From positions 1 to 38,799 of the forward strand of contig CAMDPK010000062.1 of assembly GCA_945904015.1 (NCBI GenBank): DNA of 38,799 nucleotides. The letters run 5' to 3'. The position numbers and the translations under genes were made by a program. The notes below the pieces were generated by a model. That model was not told the DNA's origin. It made no database searches and saw only the letters and a list, made by a program, of their open reading frames with translations. The stretch is from Candidatus Kuenenia stuttgartensis. GTDB taxonomy: Bacteria; Planctomycetota; Planctomycetia; Planctomycetales; Planctomycetaceae. Positions 32,855 through 38,799 of this stretch are shown one piece after another; positions within the stretch are counted from its first letter, which is position 1; the number at the start of each line of letters is the position of its first letter.

Positions 32855-34162
32855 ATGCTCTCAAACTTTTGTGACGGCCTGAATCGACGCGAGTTCGTGC
32901 GAGTCGGCTCTCTCGGCGGGCTGAGCCTCGCGAGTCTGTTGCGAGCACAAGCGGCGGACTCGAAGCCGAAGCGCGACGTGAACTGCATTTTCATTTTCAC
33001 GCTCGGAGGAATGCCACAGCACGACATGTGGGACTTCAAGCCGGATGCACCAGCGGAGATTCGCGGCGACTTCCAGTCGATCCCGACCGTCGTGCCGGGA
33101 GTGCATCTGACCGATCTGCTGCCTCGAACGGCGCAGGTCGCGGACAAGCTGGCGATCCTGCGAGGCATGACGCATGGCGATTCGGATCACGGCCGCGGTT
33201 ATCACATCATGATGACCGGCATGACGCCGGGGCCGGGGGATTTCAATTCGACGAAGAACAACAACGTGCATCCGTCGATCGGTTCGATGGTCGCCCGCAT
33301 GACGTCCGGCGGCGGAGCATTGCCGCCGTACATCTCGGCCCCGTGCTTTCTGCGCAGCGGCGGGCCGGCGTTTCTGGGAGCGAGCTACGCGCCGTTCGTG
33401 ATCGACGCCGATCCCGCTTCGCCCGAGTTCACGGTGCAGGACATCGTCCTGCCAACCGGCATCACCGACGAACGCAGTCTGCGCCGACAAGAGGCTCTGC
33501 GTGCGATCAATCGCTTTGAGCGGAAAGTCGAAGACCTCGGCAAAGACGTGCAATCGCTCGACACGTTTTATCAGAAGGCATACAGCCTGATGACCTCGGC
33601 GAAGGCGAAAGAAGCCTTCGACATCCGCCGCGAGAAGGAATCGCTGCGAAACGACTACGGCATGACGAGTCTCGGTCAGTGCTGCCTGCTGTCGCGTCGG
33701 CTCGTCGAGGCCGGCTGTCGATTCGTGTCGATCGAAAACGGTCACTGGGACACGCATCGCGAGAACACGAAAAGCCTCCGCGACTTGCTGGTGCCCAGCG
33801 TTGATCGTGCAATCCCCGCGCTGCTCCGCGATCTCGAAGAGCGCGGCCTGTTAGATTCGACGTTGGTCGTGATCGCCACCGAATTCGGCCGCACGCCGCG
33901 CATCAACGTGATGGCCGGCCGCGATCACTGGCCGAATGCGTTCTCGATCGTCATGGCCGGCGGCGGCATCAAGGTCGGCGGGGTGATCGGAGCGACCGAC
34001 AAGATCGGCGCTGCTGTGACCGACCGCCCTGTAACGCCTCCAGACATGGCGGCCACGATTCTTTCCGTGCTCGGAATTGATCCCGACACGGTGTTGCACA
34101 CACCACTTGGCCGACCGGTGCCGCTCGCGCTGGGGGGCAAGCCGGTGACGGAGTTGATTTGA
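32855..34162 (+). CDS. DUF1501 family protein
   Basis: A 435-residue protein with a twin-arginine-like start (LNRREFVRVGSLGGLSLASLL). The core carries NCIFIFTLGGMPQHDMWDFKPDAPAE, GVHLTDLLPRTAQVADKLAILRGMTHGD, NGHWDTH, and VIATEFGRTPRINVMAGRDHWP with GATDKIGAAVTDRPVTP near the end. The family is a predicted alkaline-phosphatase-like superfamily member. It follows the DUF1549/1553 gene by 24 bases, behind AAAGTGGAGGCG, and is the usual partner of that gene. It shares the DUF1501 layout with 11777-13180 but is not a close copy. Confidence 0.92.
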   Translation: MLSNFCDGLNRREFVRVGSLGGLSLASLLRAQAADSKPKRDVNCIFIFTLGGMPQHDMWDFKPDAPAEIRGDFQSIPTVVPGVHLTDLLPRTAQVADKLAILRGMTHGDSDHGRGYHIMMTGMTPGPGDFNSTKNNNVHPSIGSMVARMTSGGGALPPYISAPCFLRSGGPAFLGASYAPFVIDADPASPEFTVQDIVLPTGITDERSLRRQEALRAINRFERKVEDLGKDVQSLDTFYQKAYSLMTSAKAKEAFDIRREKESLRNDYGMTSLGQCCLLSRRLVEAGCRFVSIENGHWDTHRENTKSLRDLLVPSVDRAIPALLRDLEERGLLDSTLVVIATEFGRTPRINVMAGRDHWPNAFSIVMAGGGIKVGGVIGATDKIGAAVTDRPVTPPDMAATILSVLGIDPDTVLHTPLGRPVPLALGGKPVTELI

Positions 34163-34171
34163 AAACATGAG

Positions 34172-34257
34172 AAAACGGTATCACGGCGATCGGCTGTCAG
34201 CTTACGGCGATCGGCCGAATGCCGTGAGCCGATGGCCGTCAGCCGTTTTACCGTTTT
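34172..34257. repeat. Imperfect palindromic element with CGGCGATCGG words
   Basis: The flanks AAAACGGTA (34172-34180) and its complement (34248-34257) pair, and the interior has GATCGGCTGTCAGC and GGCCGTCAGCCG as partial complements. It occupies the gap between DUF1501 and the PPC protein and ends in a T-run just before an in-frame ATG at 34261. Confidence 0.55.
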
Positions 34258-34278
34258 TTTATGAACGGGAGCAGAACG

Positions 34279-36495
34279 ATGAATCTGAGCCGAGTTCTCT
34301 GGTCTGCAAGTTTAATGCTGACCATCTTCCTTCCGTCTCAGCAATTGCCGGCGCAAGCGGTGCCCTCGAAGGAGCCGTCGAGCACGCACATCTTCCCGGC
34401 CGGTGGTCGGCGAGGAACGGTCGTGCCCGTTCGCATCGGCACCGAAGCGATGCCGCCGAGCGCGAACCTGCGACTGTGGGGCGATGGCGTCCGTGGAACA
34501 GAACTGCTCGGCGAACGATCCAAGCCGCGATACGAGCCATCGGCTCGCCGTCCACCGCGCGATGCGGACGGGGTCGGAGCGAACATGAGTTACCCGACTG
34601 AATGGGGGTCGGAGTTCGCGATCGCTGCCGATGCGCCGCTTGGCACGGCTGCGTGGCGAGTCACTTGCGGTTGGGGCGGCACGCGCATTCGACCATTTTT
34701 GATCGGCGACTTGCCAGAGTTCATTGAAGCCGAATCGAACTCGACGGCCGACCGCGCGGAGCGTGTCACTCTGCCAATCACCATCAACGGACAAATCGCC
34801 GGCGAACGAGACATCGACTGTTTCGTGTTCTCGGCGACGTCGGGACAAGTCGTCGTCGTGGATGTGTTCGCCGCGAGGATCGGCTCGCCACTTGATCCGG
34901 TTGTTGAGCTGTACTCGGCGGGCGGTCGCCGAGTGCCCGCGGAAACGCACCGAGTCGCCGGCGACAACGTGCTGTCGTTTCGAGTGCCGACGGCCGAAGA
35001 CTACGTGCTGCAAATCGCGAACGTCAGCTTTCGCGGCGGCCCGGAGTTCGTCTATCGAGTGACGTTGTCCGACGTGGGGCAGGTTTCCAACCTGCCTGTG
35101 AGTGACGGGCAGGTTGAAAACCTGCCCCACGACACGCTGCTCGCGCTCCCGGCGACGATTCAAAGCCGATTTCTCAAAGCGAACAGCGAAGATGTCTTCC
35201 GCATCGCTGTCAAAAAGGACGAGCTTGTCGCCATCGAATGCCGTCCGGCTTCGGCCGCGTCGGTCGCGATGCCGATGATCTCCATTGAAGACTCCACCGG
35301 CCGGACGCTCGCGAAAGCATCGAGCGTTGAGTCCTCCGATCGCGAGTGCTCTCTCGAATGGCGTGCCCCCGCTGACGGCGAGTATCGGCTGCGTGTGCGC
35401 GACCTCCAACACGGCACTCGCGGCGGCCCGGAGTTCGGCTATCGCCTGTTGGTTCGTCAGGCTCAGCCCGATTTCCAACTGAGCCTCTCGGCGGAATACG
35501 CCAACGTGACTCAAGGGAACCGGACAGATCTCGATCTCGCCGTCAAACGCTTCGGCGGCTTCACTGGTCCCATTGAACTTTCGATCGCTGGGCTGCCCGA
35601 CGGCGTGACCTTCGAGCCGCTGCAAGTCGCAGAAAATCAAACCAGTCTCAAGCTGGTGCTCAAGACGATCGACGATACGCGGCCGACCGATGCGACGCTC
35701 CGCATCACTGGCAAAGCGATGATCGTCAACCAGCCGGTCGAACATCTCGCGAACGTGGCGAGCCTCGGTGAAGCCACGGCCGCCATCGCGAACACCGTGC
35801 AGCTCACCGTGCAGCACAAGCCGATCTTCAAGCTCACCTGTAATGAGGCGTACCAGTACGGACATCGCGGGACGATCTATCCCTACGCGATGCAGATCGA
35901 ACGGCTCAGCGGGTTTGATGGCGAAATTCATCTGCAACTTTGCGAACGTCAGGTGCAGGACTTGGACGGCATCGAAGTGGTCGAGACGCTGATCCCGCCC
36001 GGCGTCACCGAATTCAAGAACCGCGTCTATTTGCCGGAGACGATGCACTCCAGCGTGCAACATCACTGCCGGCCGTATTCCCAAGCTTGGGCCACGTTCA
36101 CCGACAAGTGGGGCCAGCGACAGTCGATGCTGTCGATCTGCGACAAACGCAACATGATCCGCACGATGCCGACGGTCGTGAAACTCAAATCGCTCGACGA
36201 GCATGTCGTTTTTCGCCCGGGCGCGACTGTCCACTGCCAGCTTGTGTTGGATCGCACGGCGAACTTTGAAGGCGCGATGGAGATCGAATTGATTGAGCCG
36301 GCCGCTCGCACCGGTTTCATGGCCGAGCGTGTGCGGATCGAACCGGGTCAAACCCGCGCGGAGATTTCGATTCGCATCGACAACTCAGCAACCGGCCCGC
36401 CCGATTTGTCGCTGAGATTCCGTGCGGTCGGTCAACTGCATGAGGATGTGACTGTGATCTCCGAAGCCGTTGTCCCAGTGCGTGTCGCACCCTGA
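34279..36495 (+). CDS. Secreted PPC (peptidase C-terminal-type) domain protein
   Basis: A 738-residue protein. The ATG at 34279 follows GGGAGCAGAACG and starts a signal peptide (MNLSRVLWSASLMLTIFLPSQQLPAQA). Residues about 25-150 hold HIFPAGGRRGTVVPVRIG and WGVTC-like segments. Then come two PPC-type beta-sandwich domains (about 155-262, GQIAGERDIDCFVFSATSGQVVVVDVFAARIGSPLDPVVELYSAGG; about 290-395, SRFLKANSEDVFRIAVKKDELVAIECRP), followed by Ig-like repeats (LPDGVTFEPLQVAENQTSLKLVLK). No catalytic domain is visible. Residues 266-284, GQVSNLPVSDGQVENLPHD, are encoded by the palindrome 35073-35131, lying between the two PPC domains. It is the third gene of the DUF1553-DUF1501 set. Confidence 0.85.
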   Translation: MNLSRVLWSASLMLTIFLPSQQLPAQAVPSKEPSSTHIFPAGGRRGTVVPVRIGTEAMPPSANLRLWGDGVRGTELLGERSKPRYEPSARRPPRDADGVGANMSYPTEWGSEFAIAADAPLGTAAWRVTCGWGGTRIRPFLIGDLPEFIEAESNSTADRAERVTLPITINGQIAGERDIDCFVFSATSGQVVVVDVFAARIGSPLDPVVELYSAGGRRVPAETHRVAGDNVLSFRVPTAEDYVLQIANVSFRGGPEFVYRVTLSDVGQVSNLPVSDGQVENLPHDTLLALPATIQSRFLKANSEDVFRIAVKKDELVAIECRPASAASVAMPMISIEDSTGRTLAKASSVESSDRECSLEWRAPADGEYRLRVRDLQHGTRGGPEFGYRLLVRQAQPDFQLSLSAEYANVTQGNRTDLDLAVKRFGGFTGPIELSIAGLPDGVTFEPLQVAENQTSLKLVLKTIDDTRPTDATLRITGKAMIVNQPVEHLANVASLGEATAAIANTVQLTVQHKPIFKLTCNEAYQYGHRGTIYPYAMQIERLSGFDGEIHLQLCERQVQDLDGIEVVETLIPPGVTEFKNRVYLPETMHSSVQHHCRPYSQAWATFTDKWGQRQSMLSICDKRNMIRTMPTVVKLKSLDEHVVFRPGATVHCQLVLDRTANFEGAMEIELIEPAARTGFMAERVRIEPGQTRAEISIRIDNSATGPPDLSLRFRAVGQLHEDVTVISEAVVPVRVAP
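35073..35131. repeat. Palindromic element, GTGGGGCAGGTT family, inside PPC gene
   Basis: Arms 35073-35097 and 35107-35131 pair at 23 of 25 positions. Each arm is its own hairpin (GGCAGGTT-TCC-AACCTGCC). Arms are nearly identical to those in rnr (3464-3536), while the spacer here is nine bases. The core from GTGG to CCAC (35074-35130) is 57 bases, a multiple of three, and it is read in frame between two PPC domains. Confidence 0.92.
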
Positions 36496-36503
36496 TGCGG
36501 GGT

Positions 36504-37652
36504 TCATTTTTTCGGCATCTCTGCGAGCTTCAATACGCCCTTGTGGCGGACGAAGTACATGTCGAAGGCGACGTCGAACGGAACGTCGGGGCGGCCGTTG
36601 AAAACGATTCGCTCGCACAGTTCTTTCGCAGCGACGCGCGTCCTTTCGCGGCCGGCTTGGCCCACGAGATGTTCGATCGGCTCGGAATAGACCCAGGCCA
36701 GGATCGCGGCGGTGAGCTGATCGCGATGTGGTGCGATCCGCGCTTGCAGGTCCGTCGCGCAGGGGGTCGACGTGCTGAAATAAACGGTGGCGGAGAAGGA
36801 GTTTTTCTCTTCCGGCTTGCCGAGCTTCAGCTCAATGTTCCCGATGCGAGTGAACGAGATGTGCGGATTCACTGTGGGCAGCGGTGCCGGCGCGGTTCGT
36901 CGCTGAGCCAGCAGCCAGTCGTAGACCGCTTCGTTCTTGTAGGTCTCGGTCCAACTGTCGTGGCCCGCTTCGGGATAAACAGTGAGCTTTGCCTGACCTC
37001 CCGCCTTTTGGACCGCAGCGACCATCTCTTCGGACAGCTTCAGCGGCACGCCGGTGTCCTTGGCTCCGTGAAACACCCAAAAGGGAACGCTCTTGAGTTG
37101 ATCGGCGGTCTCAGGATCTCCGCCGCCACAGATCGGAACCGCTGCCGCGAATCGTCCGGGGAAACGTGATGTCAGCGTCCACGAGCCGAAGCCACCCATG
37201 CTCAAGCCGGTCACGACGACTCGCTGCGGTTCGGCCGTGAACCGAGTCAGCACGCGGTCGAGCAACTCCGCCAGCAAATGTGTCTGCACCTCGCCGTTCC
37301 ATGAGTGATCCTTGGGGCACTGCGGCGACACGACGATGAACGGGAAGTCCGGCCGGCTCTCAACCAGCTTCGGAGGCCCATGCACCTTGACCAGATTCAA
37401 GTCGTCGCCGCGCTCGCCCGAGCCGTGAAGAAATATCATCACCGGCCACTTGCGATTGTCCTTGCCGTAGTCCTTCGGCAGGAACAACAGATAGCCAAAC
37501 TTCTGTTCCGGCAACGCAGCGCTGACGAAATGTTGCTCGACCTGCTTGCCGGGTACCGGTGTTTCATCCGCGAAGAGCACACCGCCGCTGCACAAGAGGC
37601 AGGCAACAATCGCAACGATTCCAAGCCACCTCGATGAGCAGTCCATTTTCAT
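36504..37652 (-). CDS. Secreted esterase (alpha/beta hydrolase) with FliL-like C-terminal domain
   Basis: A 382-residue protein with a signal peptide (residues 1-29, …LLCSGGVLFADE). Residues about 45-250 are a prolyl-oligopeptidase or PHB-depolymerase-type hydrolase: FLHGSGERGDD, nucleophile Ser151 in GLSMGGFGS, Asp199 in HGAKDTGVP and His231 in EAGHDSW. Residues about 285-370 are a second region (FSATVYFSTSTPCATDLQAR, PHRDQLTAAILAWVYSEPIEHL, VGQAGRERTRVAAKELCERI, DMYFVRH) that resembles FliL-type domains (helix-rich with the pattern R-D-x2-(I/L)-x6-EP, G-x-R). That resemblance is judged by eye and weak. The start at 37652 follows ACCGGAGAGAAGC. It is downstream of the glycerophosphodiesterase and convergent with the PPC gene (8-base gap). 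Confidence 0.82.
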   Translation of the reverse strand: MKMDCSSRWLGIVAIVACLLCSGGVLFADETPVPGKQVEQHFVSAALPEQKFGYLLFLPKDYGKDNRKWPVMIFLHGSGERGDDLNLVKVHGPPKLVESRPDFPFIVVSPQCPKDHSWNGEVQTHLLAELLDRVLTRFTAEPQRVVVTGLSMGGFGSWTLTSRFPGRFAAAVPICGGGDPETADQLKSVPFWVFHGAKDTGVPLKLSEEMVAAVQKAGGQAKLTVYPEAGHDSWTETYKNEAVYDWLLAQRRTAPAPLPTVNPHISFTRIGNIELKLGKPEEKNSFSATVYFSTSTPCATDLQARIAPHRDQLTAAILAWVYSEPIEHLVGQAGRERTRVAAKELCERIVFNGRPDVPFDVAFDMYFVRHKGVLKLAEMPKK

Positions 37653-37669
37653 GCTTCTCTCCGGTCGTT

Positions 37670-37734
37670 GTAGCCACGTTCGCCAGAACGTGGGGACTTC
37701 GCGGGGCTGACCACGTTCTGGCGAACGTGGCTAC
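37670..37734. repeat. Palindromic element, GTAGCC family
   Basis: Arms 37670-37693 and 37711-37734 form a perfect 24-base inverted repeat with tips GTAGCC and GGCTAC; each arm is itself a hairpin (CACGTTC-GCCA-GAACGTG). It lies in the 108-base gap between the glycerophosphodiesterase and the esterase and closely resembles 190-252. Confidence 0.93.
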
Positions 37735-37760
37735 GGTTCTGAAAACTGATCGACGTTCGC

Positions 37761-38549
37761 CTACCGAGCGAGTTGCTCCTTGAGCCACGCGGCGCGGTCA
37801 GTCGTGATGCCATCCACTCCGAGCTCCACGAACTTCCGAGCAACAGCGGCGTCGTTGACCGTCCAGACAAAGACTTTGAGATCGGCCGCCTTGATCGGCT
37901 CGACGTAGTCAGACGTCGGAGGAACTGAAAGATCGAGTCCGTCTGCTTTGATCGTCTTGGCTCTGGCAATGAGTTCGTCGACGGATGGAGCCAGCACGCC
38001 GGTCGTCTTGTCCTTCTTGACGGACACAATCCAGTAGGCCTGATGCTGCGGCAGCTTGCGTTTGGCCTCGGCAAGCGACTCGGGGTTGAAGCTGATGATG
38101 GCAAGTTGCTCCGGTCGCTTGCCGCTGGCGGCGACCGCCTTCACCAGTGCGGGAACTGCTTCCGGGCCGTTCTTCAGTTCGATGAAACAACGACCGCGTT
38201 CAGGAATCGTCGCCAGAGCTTCGGCCAACGTCGGCAATTTTTCACCGGCGAATCGTTTCTCCTTCCAGCTCCCGGCATCGAGCGTTCGCAGCTCGGCGAG
38301 CGTGTTGTCCTTGATCGCTTTTTCGACGCCCGTTGTCTTCTTCGTATTCGGATCATGGCAAACGATGAGCTGTCCGTCCTTCGTCAGATGCACGTCGAGT
38401 TCGATCGTCGTGACGTTCCGCTCCCACGCCAACCGAAACGCCGCCAGCGTGTTTTCCGGAGCGTCATACGATTCACCACGATGAGCAACAAACTCGACGT
38501 TCGGATCGGCGGTCAGACAGAGCAGCATCACGGCGAGCAAGGTATTCAT
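37761..38549 (-). CDS. Secreted glycerophosphodiester phosphodiesterase
   Basis: A 262-residue enzyme with a short signal peptide (MNTLLAVMLLCLTADP). The GDPD TIM barrel is recognisable: FVAHRGESYDAPENTLAAF (His23, Arg24), metal ligands IELDVHL (Glu50, Asp52), HDP at 65-67, SWKEKRFAGEKLPTLAEALATIP, IELKN, VWTVND and DGITTDRA near the end. It hydrolyses glycerophosphodiesters or similar phosphate esters in the periplasm, releasing glycerol-3-phosphate. The start at 38549 is favoured by the signal peptide; an in-frame extension to 38627 runs through the element 38575-38659. It precedes the esterase on the same strand. Confidence 0.9.
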   Translation of the reverse strand: MNTLLAVMLLCLTADPNVEFVAHRGESYDAPENTLAAFRLAWERNVTTIELDVHLTKDGQLIVCHDPNTKKTTGVEKAIKDNTLAELRTLDAGSWKEKRFAGEKLPTLAEALATIPERGRCFIELKNGPEAVPALVKAVAASGKRPEQLAIISFNPESLAEAKRKLPQHQAYWIVSVKKDKTTGVLAPSVDELIARAKTIKADGLDLSVPPTSDYVEPIKAADLKVFVWTVNDAAVARKFVELGVDGITTDRAAWLKEQLAR

Positions 38550-38574
38550 GAGGTCGTCCGTTTCATTGTGCTTC

Positions 38575-38659
38575 GTAGGGTGTGGTCGAGCATCGCGAGA
38601 CCCACCAGAAATGAAATCGATGGTCAATCGTGGTGGGTCTCGATGACTCGACCCACCCT
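38575..38659. repeat. Imperfect palindromic element, GTAGGGTG family
   Basis: The left arm (38575-38607, GTAGGGTGTGGTCGAGC…) pairs imperfectly, with small gaps, with the right arm 38631-38659 (TGGTGGGTCTCGATG…ACCCACCCT). It lies 26 bases upstream of the glycerophosphodiesterase start and may sit in its promoter or leader. The rest up to 38799 shows no gene. Confidence 0.75.
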
Positions 38660-38799
38660 GGTATGGAAGGACCAGTCAAGTATCTTGAGCGGTTGATTTC
38701 TTGGATTGTTTGTCTGTGTGTTTTTTAGCTCATGGTTTTGAATCGGCCGCCGAGTCGTCGACGAGGGGGAAACGACTGTTGATCAGACTGATATTCGCG

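Noticed and set aside
34312..36351. Open frame of about 680 codons on the minus strand across the PPC gene
   Set aside because: It is antisense to a gene with signal peptide and PPC domains; its translation is rich in Arg/His and has no domain-like pattern. Long antisense frames are common here because of high GC.
1..38799. CRISPR array
   Set aside because: The repeats are paired inverted arms spread over the window, not direct repeats with uniform spacers, and no cas genes are present.
1..38799. Ordinary rho-independent terminators as explanation of all palindromes
   Set aside because: Most lack a T-run, several lie inside genes or in divergent promoter gaps, and the two-arm plan with hairpins within arms is not that of a terminator.

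Overview
The window looks like a chromosomal segment of a planctomycete of the Pirellula/Gemmata kind. The evidence is taxon-typical families: two DUF1501 proteins, a DUF1549/DUF1553 protein with a CxxxxCH site, a TIGR03067 domain, a DUF6134 protein, a SGSH-like sulfatase, an ECF sigma factor with a small membrane partner, a Hanks-type kinase, and a secreted RTX-like protein with an N-terminal LEKR-type motif. I found 27 credible protein genes and no rRNA, tRNA, CRISPR array, insertion sequence or phage gene.

Layout. 267-1392 (+): ECF sigma factor and overlapping one-TM protein. 1519-2310 (+): secreted TIGR03067 protein. 9514-2321 (-): glycosyltransferase, sulfatase, SelB and RNase R in one run; sulfatase and SelB overlap by 4 bp. 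9709-10680 (+): RTX-like protein. 11047-11754 (+): DUF6134. 16843-11777 (-): HlyD-like protein, PqqD/M50/HlyD fusion, DUF1501. 19071-16973 (-): SGNH hydrolase and LutB-like iron-sulfur protein. 19229-22504 (+): alpha/beta hydrolase, flavin monooxygenase, NAD-epimerase. 23458-22562 (-): HemD. 24184-23903 (-): seven-iron ferredoxin. 24276-36495 (+): ECF-sigma/kinase fusion, rhamnogalacturonan-acetylesterase-like protein, a 1177-residue sialidase / pyruvyl-transferase / beta-propeller protein, DUF1549/1553, DUF1501 and a PPC-type protein. 38549-36504 (-): glycerophosphodiesterase and a secreted esterase. The 24-38 kb part reads as a secreted glycan-processing neighbourhood with planctomycete surface proteins and a candidate regulator at its head.

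The most unusual structure is not a gene. About 17 palindromic or AT-rich repeat elements of roughly 30-105 bp are scattered through the window, about one per 2.3 kb. Many begin 5'-GTAG, GTAA or GTGG and end with the complement, and in several each arm is itself a small hairpin. Hairpin sequences differ between elements while the architecture is kept. They sit between genes, at gene ends where they supply stop codons (LutB, alpha/beta hydrolase, sialidase fusion, epimerase, HemD), and in frame inside genes (RNase R, the PPC protein, the ECF-kinase protein). In the ECF-kinase protein the element forms exactly the linker joining the two domains, which suggests that such elements can fuse or extend genes.

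All functions are read from sequence motifs; no database search was run. Start codons were chosen from visible Shine-Dalgarno-like sequence, signal peptides and domain boundaries, and alternatives are given where they matter.
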